Of a DNA stretch of 62,285 nt, positions 43,826 through 52,900 are shown one piece after another. The stretch lies in NCBI GenBank assembly GCA_903844635.1, contig CAIMUF010000018.1, positions 1-62,285 of the forward strand, in the 5' to 3' direction. The stretch is from an uncultured Sulfuricurvum sp. Its GTDB lineage: Bacteria; Campylobacterota; Campylobacteria; Campylobacterales; Sulfurimonadaceae. A model generated the notes under the pieces. That model saw only the letters and a program-made list of their open reading frames with translations. It did no database searches and was not told where the DNA came from. The number at the start of each line of letters is the position of its first letter. Within the stretch, counting starts at the first letter, position 1. The position numbers were made by a program, and so were the translations under genes.

Positions 43826-45748
43826 ATGGATTTCCCCAATTTTACGCAACTTTATCAAGCAAAAGAAGCCCTTGTCAATGCAAAAGAGACCATTTTAAAC
43901 GAGTGGATTTCACAGCAGCAATGTTCTTTGATTTTAGATAAACATTCGATAGATTCCGAATGGTTTAAAGCCTATTATGCAAGTGCCGTTTTTGATTACT
44001 TCATGGGGGTTGTTGCAGGAGATATGGAGCTTGGGCAATGTCCGGTTATGAAAGAGTTTATTGCTTATCTCAAAAATCAAGAGATTCGTGCAGATGAGCT
44101 ATTTATTTTGTGCAGCAATTTTAAACTTTCCGTACTCAATGCTACCTATTCTTTAAATATCAATTCGAAAAATTTATTTGAAGCTGTCAGTTATCTTTTT
44201 GATATGAATTTTGCCGGTGTATTGACGATTTATACGGATACGATTTACCAAAAAGAGCAAGAAGCTATCGAAGCGAATAAAGCAAAAGAATATTTTCTTT
44301 CCAACATTTCACATGAAATACGAACACCTTTGAATGCTATTTTAGGATTTGTTAATTTATTACAAGGTGAAAATTTAGGCGAGCGTATAGAAAAGTATCT
44401 CGATATTATTGCCCAAAGCGGTGAAAATTTACTCCATATAATCAATGATATTCTAGACTTTAGCAAACTTCGAAGTGGAGAATTTGCTATTGATCCCCAT
44501 CCTTTTAATATTCACGATGAGATTACCAATACTTTGGAACTTTTTATTCCCAGCGCCAATGTGAAATCAATTCCTATTCTTTACTCAATCAATCCAAAAA
44601 TTCCGCATTGTATTCGTGCTGATTCTTTTAGAATACAACAAATACTCGGGAATCTCTTGAGTAATGCAATCAAATTTAGTCCTCTTGGTTCTTCAATAAA
44701 TGTGAGTGTTGACGTTAATCGTACCGATTCTACTCTTGTGATCTGTGTTCGTGATTACGGAGCGGGTATTGATACTAAAGATCAAGAGCGTATTTTTGAT
44801 CCTTTTTATCAAGCTGCGGAGGGGATGAAATTCGGTGGAGGCGGAAGCGGATTGGGTCTTTCGATTTGCAAGCAGCTTGCACTTCAAATGGGTGGAGAAA
44901 TCACTTTGGACTCCAAAGTAGGATGGGGAACACTTTTTGTGGTAACGCTTGCGGTTGAATTTCCTCCTGAAGAATTTTGTGCGATCAAAACGCTGCCCAG
45001 TAATAACGAATTTTTTATTGGCAAAGTTTTGGTTGCAGAAGATAATGAAGCCAATCAGGAGCTTATCCGAATTACTTTGGAGCGTTATGGTGTCGAGGTA
45101 ACGGTGGTTCCAAACGGTCAAGAAGCATTAGCACATGCCTCTTCACAGCGATATGATTTAATTTTTATGGATGAACAAATGCCCATTATGAATGGACATG
45201 AAAGCGTTGCTAAAATTCGAGAGTATGAAAATTTACATTCTCTTCCCTCGACGCCGATCGTTGAACTGAGTGCCAATGTTCTCAAAGGTTCACGAGAAAA
45301 AGCGATACAGTGGGGCTATGATGCTTTTGTCGGTAAACCATTCGCAAGTCGAGATATAGAAATTTTATTGGAGAAGTACTTAGATAAAAGCAAAGTGTCT
45401 CACGAAGAGAGTGTGCATGAAAATACTTCATCACAAGAGATGAAACGTCTTGAAAAAGTATTGATGCTCTCTGGCGATCAGGTTCGGCAATTGTTGGACT
45501 TATTTCACAAAAATATGGTCAAATTATTGATGGAGCTAAAAGAGAATATCCAGCAATCCAATTATGAAGAGATTGCTCGTATTGCGCATACTATGAAAGG
45601 ATCAAGTGCTAATTTTAGATTTGAAGCATTTGCTCATCGTGCAGCACTTTTAGAAGATACGGCACTGCATAATAATGAGTTTTTTGATTTTAACGAGGCG
45701 TACTGTGTTCTGGAATACGAATATGAAAAACTTTATTCTTCGAGATAA
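43826..45748 (+). CDS. Hybrid histidine kinase with receiver and HPt domains
   Basis: This 640-residue protein appears cytoplasmic. An N-terminal helical sensor (about 10-145) precedes a HisKA box (SNISHEIRTPLNAIL, near 158). An ATPase domain (LLSNAIKFSP, GGGSGLGLSICKQ) follows, then a receiver with Asp in IFMDEQMPIMNG and an HPt with IAHTMKGSSANF. This is a full phosphorelay on one chain. Its 3' end overlaps the convergent response-regulator gene by 16 nt, so the two may form a pair. Confidence 0.93.
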   Translation: MDFPNFTQLYQAKEALVNAKETILNEWISQQQCSLILDKHSIDSEWFKAYYASAVFDYFMGVVAGDMELGQCPVMKEFIAYLKNQEIRADELFILCSNFKLSVLNATYSLNINSKNLFEAVSYLFDMNFAGVLTIYTDTIYQKEQEAIEANKAKEYFLSNISHEIRTPLNAILGFVNLLQGENLGERIEKYLDIIAQSGENLLHIINDILDFSKLRSGEFAIDPHPFNIHDEITNTLELFIPSANVKSIPILYSINPKIPHCIRADSFRIQQILGNLLSNAIKFSPLGSSINVSVDVNRTDSTLVICVRDYGAGIDTKDQERIFDPFYQAAEGMKFGGGGSGLGLSICKQLALQMGGEITLDSKVGWGTLFVVTLAVEFPPEEFCAIKTLPSNNEFFIGKVLVAEDNEANQELIRITLERYGVEVTVVPNGQEALAHASSQRYDLIFMDEQMPIMNGHESVAKIREYENLHSLPSTPIVELSANVLKGSREKAIQWGYDAFVGKPFASRDIEILLEKYLDKSKVSHEESVHENTSSQEMKRLEKVLMLSGDQVRQLLDLFHKNMVKLLMELKENIQQSNYEEIARIAHTMKGSSANFRFEAFAHRAALLEDTALHNNEFFDFNEAYCVLEYEYEKLYSSR

Positions 45749-46482
45749 TAGCCAATCCCCGAAGCATTTTTGATAACATCGGTGGGAAGCTTATTTCGTA
45801 AGCGCCAGACCAGAGTTCGAACACTGTTGTCACTCGCTCCTTCTTCTCCCCAGACGTAATCGGTTGCTTGTGCAAAATCGACAACACTTCCCAATTGAGC
45901 TATTAAAAGATGGATAAAAGCATTCTCTTTTTTGGTAAGTTTGATTTTTTGATCTTTGTAAAAAGTTTCTCCCAAAGAGATGTCATGGCGATAGCCATCT
46001 CCGAATTCAACAATGGGTTGAGTGGAAAGTTTTTTTGCATAAAGTAATTTTTCAAGATTTGCTTTGTCTGTTTTAAGGACATCGGCGTTGACAAGCCGTT
46101 TTTTTTCTTCCTCAAACCGATAAAGAGCCATTTGGATAGTGGTGTGAAGGTTAAGGGGATCAAACGGCTTGACAATATAGCCAAAAGGTTCAGTTTGTTT
46201 AGCTTTAGCGAGGATTTCACTGTCAGAATGGGCAGTTAAAAAGATAAAAGGGCGAGGCATTTTATCTCGAATAAAGTTCGCAACTTCAATCCCTCCATCA
46301 TGTCGTTTAAGTCCTATATCGATGAGCACAATATCAGGATTATAAATTTTTATTTTGTTTTGAGCGCTGACTTCTTCGTTGGCCAATGAAAGAACCTCGT
46401 AGCCGAATTTTTCAAGCGACATTTTGAGATTAAGGGCAGTTACATCATCATCTTCAATAATAAGAACTTTTGTAGTAGTCAT
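45733..46482 (-). CDS. Response regulator with C-terminal winged helix
   Basis: This 249-residue protein has a receiver (about 1-120, phospho-acceptor Asp in IVLIDIGLKRHDGG, switch residues in FLTAHSD and IVKPF). An OmpR-like DNA-binding domain follows (SVRTLVWRLRNKLPTDVIKNASGIGYYL). A helical linker of about 40 residues joins them. It is transcribed toward the hybrid kinase and away from hemN. Confidence 0.88.
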   Translation of the reverse strand: MTTTKVLIIEDDDVTALNLKMSLEKFGYEVLSLANEEVSAQNKIKIYNPDIVLIDIGLKRHDGGIEVANFIRDKMPRPFIFLTAHSDSEILAKAKQTEPFGYIVKPFDPLNLHTTIQMALYRFEEEKKRLVNADVLKTDKANLEKLLYAKKLSTQPIVEFGDGYRHDISLGETFYKDQKIKLTKKENAFIHLLIAQLGSVVDFAQATDYVWGEEGASDNSVRTLVWRLRNKLPTDVIKNASGIGYYLEE

Positions 46483-46606
46483 CTGTGTACTTCTTGATAA
46501 TTTTTTGATTATTTTATCACAAATTTCGAAAATAAAATAAGATATTGTTATTATAACAACTTTGAGCCTAATATGACTGCTTTAGGGCGGTTTCAATCCA
46601 AAAGAG

Positions 46607-46612
46607 TATAAT
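46607..46612 (+). promoter_or_regulatory. Candidate -10 element for hemN
   Basis: TATAAT is 33 nt before the hemN ATG in the 162-bp divergent region shared with the response regulator. It probably drives the hemN-lgt operon. Confidence 0.5.
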
Positions 46613-46644
46613 CGCGACACTAAACCCTTTAATGGATACTTATA

Positions 46645-48012
46645 ATGCTTGATTTTGATAAATTTACTCGATACTCAAAGCCGGGACCTCGATATACGAG
46701 TTACCCAACTGCGCTCGAATTCAATGATGCCTTTGGTTACTCATCCTATCTTGAAAAGCTTCATTCCCAAGATCCTATACGCCCTTTGTCGCTTTATTTT
46801 CATCTTCCATTTTGTAAAAATGCCTGTTATTTCTGCGGCTGTAATGTTGTTTTTACGTCCAAAGAGGAGAAGAAAGAGCGTTACATTGACTATTTAACGC
46901 GTGAACTTCAAATTTTGAGTACCCATGTTGATGTAAATAGAAGTGTTATTCAGCTTCACTTTGGTGGAGGTACGCCAACGTTTTTTGATGCTAAACAGCT
47001 TGAACAGATTATTGCGACGATTAAAAGTACGTTTAAAAACTTTGCAGAGGGCGCTGAAATCAGCTGTGAGATTGATCCTCGGCACATTGATGATGCGCAG
47101 ATGAAAGTGATGAGTGATGCCGGATTTAATCGTGTGAGTTTTGGGATTCAAGATTTTGACGAAAAAGTTCAAATCGCAGTTCACCGTGTTCAGCCCTATG
47201 ACATCACTAAAGCAGCGATGGAATTGGCGCGTAAATATAACATGGTGAGTGTTAATGTCGATCTTATTTACGGATTGCCGTATCAGAGTTTGGAGACGTT
47301 TAAAAAGACCCTTGATTTGGCAATTTCTCTTGATCCGGATCGTTTTGCCGTATTCAACTATGCGCATGTTCCGTGGCTCAAAAAAACAATGCGTAAAATT
47401 GATGAGACGACCTTGCCTCATCCTGCAGAAAAGCTTGCCATTATGCGCTATACAATTGATTACATGACGGCTAAAGGGTATCGTTTGATCGGTATGGATC
47501 ACTTCGCCAAACCTGCCGATGAACTCTTTAAGGCAATCGAGAAAGGGGAATTACACCGTAATTTCCAAGGCTATACGACCAAAGGCGGAGCTGATTTGAT
47601 TGGTGTAGGGTTAACCAGTATCGGTGAGGGAATGGATTATTACGCTCAAAATTTCAAAGAGATGGAATTATACGAAGAGGCGATTGATGCCGGAAAACTT
47701 CCTTATGAGCGTGGAGTGTCGCTTCATGCAGATGATCAAATTCGTCAATACGTCATTATGGAGTTGATGAGTAACTTTAAACTTGATATTAAACGTTTTG
47801 AGACGTTGTATAAAGTCGTGTTTGCTGAGTATTTTGCGGATGCGATAGAAGCATTGAAGCCATTTGAAGCGGATGATCTTCTCACCATGACTCCAACATC
47901 GATTGAATGCTCACCGACAGGAACCTTGCTTATTCGAAATATTGCAATGCCGTTTGATGCCTACATGAAGCGTCATGCCTGTAGCGATAAAGCGTTTAGT
48001 AAGACGGTATAA
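46645..48012 (+). CDS. hemN: Oxygen-independent coproporphyrinogen III oxidase
   Basis: This 455-residue radical-SAM enzyme converts coproporphyrinogen III to protoporphyrinogen IX without oxygen. The cluster motif CKNACYFCGC (CxxxCxxC) lies near residue 60 and GGGTPTFF near 113. Normal length and the N-terminal PGPRYTSYPTA, typical of true HemN, distinguish it from HemW-like proteins. It heads a tight operon. Confidence 0.95.
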   Translation: MLDFDKFTRYSKPGPRYTSYPTALEFNDAFGYSSYLEKLHSQDPIRPLSLYFHLPFCKNACYFCGCNVVFTSKEEKKERYIDYLTRELQILSTHVDVNRSVIQLHFGGGTPTFFDAKQLEQIIATIKSTFKNFAEGAEISCEIDPRHIDDAQMKVMSDAGFNRVSFGIQDFDEKVQIAVHRVQPYDITKAAMELARKYNMVSVNVDLIYGLPYQSLETFKKTLDLAISLDPDRFAVFNYAHVPWLKKTMRKIDETTLPHPAEKLAIMRYTIDYMTAKGYRLIGMDHFAKPADELFKAIEKGELHRNFQGYTTKGGADLIGVGLTSIGEGMDYYAQNFKEMELYEEAIDAGKLPYERGVSLHADDQIRQYVIMELMSNFKLDIKRFETLYKVVFAEYFADAIEALKPFEADDLLTMTPTSIECSPTGTLLIRNIAMPFDAYMKRHACSDKAFSKTV

Positions 48013-48014
48013 GG

Positions 48015-49292
48015 ATGCGTGAACTTTTTAATTTTACAGAAACATCGGATGCGTGTATTAAATGCGGAAAGTGTATTCCTGTTTGTACGATTCATAATGT
48101 CAATGCTGATGAAGTAACGTCTCCTCGTGGTTTTATTGATTTGCTTGGTGCGTATCAGCGCGGGCAATTGGAACTTGATTTGAATGCCAAAGCGATCTTT
48201 GAGAGCTGCTTTTTGTGTACGAATTGTGTCGATGTCTGCCCAAAAGCACTTCCAACGGATATGATCATCGAACAAGTACGTGCGGATATTGCCGATAAAT
48301 ATGGGATTGCATGGTTTAAGCGGGCATTTTTCTTTCTTTTACGTCATCGCACAACGATGGATATTTTGTTTAAACTCGGATACGTATTTCAAACGTGCGG
48401 ATTTAAGATCAAAGCAGAGCTAAACTCGATGCAGCCTCGTTTTAATCTTCCCATCATCAAAAAAGACCGTCTTTTACCCTCCATGGGAAAAACTTCTTTT
48501 ATGAACTCTTATCCCGAAAATATTCCCAATGGCGGTAAACGCCGTGTTGCAATCTTTATTGGGTGCTTGGCAAATTATAACTATACCGAAATCGGAAAAG
48601 GGCTTCTAGAAATTTTGAAAGTTTTGGAAGTGGATGCCTTTATTCCAAAAAAACAGCTCTGTTGTGGAGCACCTGCCTATTTTACCGGTGATTTCGCAAC
48701 CGTTGATCACAATGCCAAAAAGAATATCGAATATTTCGAGAGTTTTATCGATGACGTTGAAGCGATTATTATCCCGGAAGCAACGTGCAGTGCGATGATT
48801 AAAATCGATTATGAACACTTTTTTCATGATCAGCCTGAGTGGCTGGAACGCGCAAAAAAACTTAAAAGTAAAATTTTTATGGCAACAGAGTGGCTTGAGC
48901 AAAAAACTGAGCTTAATGCTCTTTTGGCATCAAAGGGACGCAGTGATTCTGTAGTCACGTACCATGACCCGTGTCATGCGCGTAAAATGCAAGGGGTTTA
49001 CCAAGAGCCTCGCCGACTGGTGGCACAAAACTATACGATCACCGAGATGAGTGATCCTAATGCATGTTGCGGCTTTGGCGGTGTGACCATGCAAACGGAA
49101 AATTTCCATTTTGCTCAAGCTGCAGGACGTCCTAAAGCTGCCATGATTGCTAAAACCGGTGCGCAAATCGTTACAGCCGAGTGCAGTGCATGCCGTATGC
49201 AGATTAATAATTCGATGCATGAAGCAAACGTTGATGTTGTCTTTAAAAACCCGATCGAATTGATTGCGGAAGCATTAAAGGATAATCGATGA
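48015..49292 (+). CDS. Heterodisulfide reductase-like Fe-S oxidoreductase
   Basis: This 425-residue protein has two ferredoxin-type clusters (CIKCGKCIPVC near 17 and CFLCTNCVDVCPKAL near 67) and two CCG-type domains (LCCGAPAYF and CCGFGG). This is the layout of GlcF/LutA/HdrD-like subunits that accept electrons from a flavin dehydrogenase. No such partner gene is adjacent. It starts 2 nt after hemN and ends overlapping the next gene by 4 nt. Confidence 0.9.
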   Translation: MRELFNFTETSDACIKCGKCIPVCTIHNVNADEVTSPRGFIDLLGAYQRGQLELDLNAKAIFESCFLCTNCVDVCPKALPTDMIIEQVRADIADKYGIAWFKRAFFFLLRHRTTMDILFKLGYVFQTCGFKIKAELNSMQPRFNLPIIKKDRLLPSMGKTSFMNSYPENIPNGGKRRVAIFIGCLANYNYTEIGKGLLEILKVLEVDAFIPKKQLCCGAPAYFTGDFATVDHNAKKNIEYFESFIDDVEAIIIPEATCSAMIKIDYEHFFHDQPEWLERAKKLKSKIFMATEWLEQKTELNALLASKGRSDSVVTYHDPCHARKMQGVYQEPRRLVAQNYTITEMSDPNACCGFGGVTMQTENFHFAQAAGRPKAAMIAKTGAQIVTAECSACRMQINNSMHEANVDVVFKNPIELIAEALKDNR

Positions 49293-49777
49293 CAACAGAC
49301 GAAGTAAAACTTTTTCTAGAAACATTTGAAACGCTCGTAATGGCTTCGATAACTCCGACGGGCGAGCCTCATGCGAGTACGGCTCCTTATGTACGAATGA
49401 ATAATGATTTTTATATTCTGATAAGTACTGTTGCTCAGCATGGGCGTAATCTGTTAGCATCAAGTCAAGTATCATTGCTTTTTGCTGAAGATGAGTCAAA
49501 AACACTGCAGCCATTTGCACGTAAACGCGCTACCATTGAGGCTTCTGTTTCGGAGATACATCGAGAGACCCCCATTTTTTTAGAGGCAATAGAGCGGTTT
49601 AAAGTTCATTTTGATTCTGATCTTGTCCAAAGTCTGTCGGAGATGGGAGATTTTCATCTTTTTAAACTTTCGCCATTAAGCGGAAGTGTTGTGATGGGAT
49701 TTGGGAAGGCGTACCGTTTGAATGAAAACCTTGAAGTGTTGACCCAGATTAGTGCTGTCCATCAGCATTCGAAATAA
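49289..49777 (+). CDS. HugZ-like/pyridoxamine-phosphate-oxidase-fold protein
   Basis: This 162-residue split-barrel protein has features of the HugZ haem-utilisation family: MASITPTGEPHASTAPYV at the start and GFGKAYRL near the end. HugZ degrades haem in Helicobacter and Campylobacter; the pairing with hemN is consistent with haem handling. It is shorter than full HugZ (about 250 residues), so it may bind haem or flavin without that activity. ATG overlaps the upstream TGA. Confidence 0.75.
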   Translation: MTTDEVKLFLETFETLVMASITPTGEPHASTAPYVRMNNDFYILISTVAQHGRNLLASSQVSLLFAEDESKTLQPFARKRATIEASVSEIHRETPIFLEAIERFKVHFDSDLVQSLSEMGDFHLFKLSPLSGSVVMGFGKAYRLNENLEVLTQISAVHQHSK

Positions 49778-49786
49778 AGGGACTGA

Positions 49787-50611
49787 ATGGAATTCTGGAA
49801 CCACATATACGAACATTTTAATCCTATAGCATTTAATTTATTTTCGATACCCGTTCATTGGTACGGATTGATGTACGTACTCGCTCTTTTATCAGCGCTT
49901 CTTATTGCTAAATGGATTGTTAAAAAAGATAATATTGCTATTTCGAAAGAGCAATTGGATGATTATTTTATCTATGCCGAAATCGGTGTGATTTTAGGTG
50001 CACGATTAGGGTATGTCCTTTTTTATGATACTCACACGATGTATTATTTGACACAGCCATGGCAGATTTTTAATCCATTTATTGATGGACAGTTTGTCGG
50101 AATTCGAGGAATGAGCTTTCACGGAGCCATTGTCGGTTTTTTGATTGGATCGTATTTGTATTATCGAAAACATGGTATTCCTTTTGGGCTCTTGATGGAT
50201 TTAGTGGCGGTATCGGTTCCATTGGGGTATGTATTCGGCCGGATTGGTAATTTTCTCAATCAGGAGCTAGTCGGAAGAGCTACGGATGTCCCGTGGGGAA
50301 TTTACGTGTACGATACACTTCGCCACCCTTCACAGCTCTACGAAGCGTTTATTGAAGGATTTGTTGTATTCGCGATTATCTATCTTTATCGTAAGCGAAA
50401 AGCGTTTGAGGGCGAATTGATTCTGATTTATGGTGTGGCGTATGGTTTGGGTCGTGCATTTGTAGAGTTTTATCGTGCTCCTGATGCACAAATCGGTTAT
50501 TTAATAGGTCAATGGATGACGCTTGGTATGGCATTAAGTCTTGCAATGGCTATCGTTTCTGCCATAATTTGGATTGTACTTCGCTCTCAAAACTCTATGC
50601 AAAAAGTGTGA
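49787..50611 (+). CDS. lgt: Prolipoprotein diacylglyceryl transferase
   Basis: This 274-residue membrane enzyme attaches diacylglycerol to the lipobox Cys. The signature GIRGMSFHGAIVG, GRIGNFLNQELVGR and HPSQLYEAF motifs are present, with seven hydrophobic helices. It is 9 nt after the HugZ-like gene. Its 3' end overlaps the convergent kinase gene by 25 nt. Confidence 0.96.
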   Translation: MEFWNHIYEHFNPIAFNLFSIPVHWYGLMYVLALLSALLIAKWIVKKDNIAISKEQLDDYFIYAEIGVILGARLGYVLFYDTHTMYYLTQPWQIFNPFIDGQFVGIRGMSFHGAIVGFLIGSYLYYRKHGIPFGLLMDLVAVSVPLGYVFGRIGNFLNQELVGRATDVPWGIYVYDTLRHPSQLYEAFIEGFVVFAIIYLYRKRKAFEGELILIYGVAYGLGRAFVEFYRAPDAQIGYLIGQWMTLGMALSLAMAIVSAIIWIVLRSQNSMQKV

Positions 50612-51792
50612 TTTCCATTTTCATACGTATAGTTTAAATGAAAATTATGCAATTCACACACCGATTGGGCAATGTAAAGTCCTAATCCAAGTCCTCCCTC
50701 TCCTCTTTCCGTGACAAAGGCTTGCAGAGCTTCTTCCACTGGACGCTTAAGCGGTTCTCCACTATTTTGGATACAAATTTTTTCACTGCTATAGGTTATT
50801 ACTATTGGAAACGTACTTGCATGACGATAGGCATTATCGATCAAATTTTGGAGTGCACTGGTGAAGAGGACTGGATCAACCCTTACTATTTCATCGCCTC
50901 CGCAAAGATGTATATTCTCATCCTCCAAAAGCAAGTTATCCATCGCTAAATTGAGAAGAGTTTTTAGTTTTACTGCTTGAGGTTTCAATGCAAAGGCATG
51001 CATTTTTTCAATCTGCGCCATTTGATGAATTAGATGTTCCATACGTGAAAAAAGTTTACCAAGCAGTGTTGTATTGCTATTTGGTTCTTGAAGTTCAACA
51101 ATCAACTTACCCTTAGTAATAGGAGTTTTGAGTTCATGCATGATATTCCGTAAGAAAAGCTCACGAGATTTTTTAAGGGCATTTTGCCGATGGAGGGCAT
51201 CGTGCAAAGCATTAGAAATGAGAGCAATTTCATCTTTTCCGTTATTGGGGATATTTAGAATTTCTTCACCGGCTCCATAGTGCTGTATCTGTTGATACAA
51301 AGATTTAAGCGGTCGAAGATTGCTCCACAGTAGTAGATACATACTAACAAGCCCACCAAAAAGGGTAAAAAATAAAAGCCATACAAAATAATAGGTATTT
51401 CCTTCGACAGTATCACGATAAAGCATGGTGCAGTGATTACGCATTAGGGCATAAATGATCCCTTGACTGTCTTGATAAATTTGGACATGAAGCTGATTGG
51501 ATTGAAGCTTTTGTTCCATCGGGGTTGGGAGGTTTATTTGTTTTGCATTGGATTTAAGATGGGATATCTCTTGGAATCCGGCACGGCTAAGTTCTCGAGT
51601 TTGATTTTCACAACTGTGATTTTTTAGCATTTCCAATGTTTGAGACAGTTCCATTGAACGATGGGTTAACAAGCGAAATTTTTGATGTTTTTGTTCACCT
51701 AATGCAGTGTTAAAGAGTAATACTAAAACAACAAGTGCAATCAAAAAAAAGGCATGAAGTTTGAAAAAAACGGAGTGATAACGCGAGATCAT
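50587..51792 (-). CDS. Periplasmic-sensing histidine kinase
   Basis: This 401-residue kinase has a membrane helix at about 10-28, a short periplasmic domain with two Cys, and a second helix at about 138-158. A HAMP-like region, a HisKA box (RNIMHELKTPITKGK) and an ATPase domain (LQNLIDNAYRHAS, GEGGLGLGLYIAQS) follow. It is translated from an ATG overlapping the response-regulator stop by 4 nt. With the Spy-like protein it forms a probable envelope- or metal-stress system. Confidence 0.93.
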   Translation of the reverse strand: MISRYHSVFFKLHAFFLIALVVLVLLFNTALGEQKHQKFRLLTHRSMELSQTLEMLKNHSCENQTRELSRAGFQEISHLKSNAKQINLPTPMEQKLQSNQLHVQIYQDSQGIIYALMRNHCTMLYRDTVEGNTYYFVWLLFFTLFGGLVSMYLLLWSNLRPLKSLYQQIQHYGAGEEILNIPNNGKDEIALISNALHDALHRQNALKKSRELFLRNIMHELKTPITKGKLIVELQEPNSNTTLLGKLFSRMEHLIHQMAQIEKMHAFALKPQAVKLKTLLNLAMDNLLLEDENIHLCGGDEIVRVDPVLFTSALQNLIDNAYRHASTFPIVITYSSEKICIQNSGEPLKRPVEEALQAFVTERGEGGLGLGLYIAQSVCELHNFHLNYTYENGNHTFCIEF

Positions 51793-52451
51793 TTACTAAA
51801 CTGATATCCCATTCCACGTATGGAACGGATAAGGAGTGGATGCTTAGGGTTGGACTCAATCTTTTGACGAATTCGGCTGATTAGGACATCAATGCTTCGC
51901 TCTGAGCTTTCCCACCCGATAGATTCAACATTGTTGGCAATAAAATCACGTGAAATAATTTGACCGCGATGTTTAAGCAGAAGGCTTAAGAGATCAAATT
52001 CTGCTCGCGTGAGGGCTAAAAGTTCACCTTCTTTATAAATACCATTATCCTCTACCCGAAAAGCTTCATTGGACGTTTGCAGAGAGCTTCCATTAATACG
52101 ACGAAGAAGGCTTTGAATGCGTGCCACTAATTCACGTGGCTCATAAGGTTTGGGGAGATAATCATCCGCACCCAGTTCAAGGGCGATGACTTTGTCTCCT
52201 AAATCACTGCGTGCTGAAGAAATAATGATGGGAATACTGCTGCGTTCACGAAGAATTTTACATACTTCCAAACCATCCATATCTGGAAGCGTCAGGTCAA
52301 GAAGCACAAGGTCATAGGATTCAATAGAGAGAGAATTTAACGCTGATTTTGGATGAGTATAGCTAATGACCTCCATCTGATAACGGCTCAAATATTGCGT
52401 CAGTAAGTCAGCAATTTCGAGGTCGTCTTCGATAAGGAGGATTTTAATCAT
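51789..52451 (-). CDS. OmpR-family response regulator
   Basis: This 220-residue regulator has a receiver domain (acidic pocket LIEDDLEI, Asp in LVLLDLTLPDMDG, Lys in YLPKPYEPRE) and a winged helix (SSERSIDVLISRIRQKIE...IRGMGYQF). It sits between the Spy-like gene and the kinase gene with 2-4 nt junctions. It probably regulates its own operon; direct repeats at 52885-52900 are a candidate site. Confidence 0.95.
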   Translation of the reverse strand: MIKILLIEDDLEIADLLTQYLSRYQMEVISYTHPKSALNSLSIESYDLVLLDLTLPDMDGLEVCKILRERSSIPIIISSARSDLGDKVIALELGADDYLPKPYEPRELVARIQSLLRRINGSSLQTSNEAFRVEDNGIYKEGELLALTRAEFDLLSLLLKHRGQIISRDFIANNVESIGWESSERSIDVLISRIRQKIESNPKHPLLIRSIRGMGYQFSK

Positions 52452-52453
52452 AA

Positions 52454-52819
52454 CTATTTTTTATCGCAGTTTTTGCATCCCATACCGTTTGCAGGCATTT
52501 TCATATCGCCTTTTTTTGGACACATTTTAGGTGCGTTGGCTTCGAATTTTTTGAGCTGCTCAGGAGTGAGAACTGCCATCATTTTTTCATGCTGTTGATT
52601 ATGAAAAGCTTTTCCTTCTTCACGAATTTTTTGAACATCCGCTTTTTGTGCATCACTTAAACCCAATGCTTCGAAAGGTTTTGGAAGTTTTGAAGTATCA
52701 CATTGACACTTTTGCATCATACCACCACCCATTGGGCCATTATTCATACCACCTTGCATAGGGCAAGCTAATAGTGCGGTAGCCCCTAGAGCAAGTGCGA
52801 GTGCTAAAATCTTTTTCAT
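52454..52819 (-). CDS. Spy/CpxP-like periplasmic protein rich in Met and Cys
   Basis: This 121-residue protein has a signal peptide (ILALALALGATALLA) and two LTxxQ-like helices (LSDAQKADVQKIREEG and LTPEQLKKFEANAP). Met/Gly/Cys-rich ends (MQGGMNNGPMGGGMMQKC and GMGCKNC) flank them. Spy/CpxP proteins are envelope chaperones or sensor-repressors; the thiol- and thioether-rich tails suggest metal (copper or similar) binding. It heads the operon with its regulator and kinase. Confidence 0.82.
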   Translation of the reverse strand: MKKILALALALGATALLACPMQGGMNNGPMGGGMMQKCQCDTSKLPKPFEALGLSDAQKADVQKIREEGKAFHNQQHEKMMAVLTPEQLKKFEANAPKMCPKKGDMKMPANGMGCKNCDKK

Positions 52820-52884
52820 TTGGAATCCTTTTGGTTTTGATAGTCACATCATAGATGAAATAAGTAAATTATGCAATAACTCAA

Positions 52885-52900
52885 TGTTAACGGTGTTAAC
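52885..52900 (-). promoter_or_regulatory. Candidate response-regulator binding site
   Basis: TGTTAAC-GG-TGTTAAC is two identical 7-mers spaced 9 nt apart and also reads as an inverted repeat. It lies 66-81 nt upstream of the Spy-like start, abutting the ruvB stop. OmpR-type regulators often bind direct repeats of this period, so autoregulation is inferred. Confidence 0.45.
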
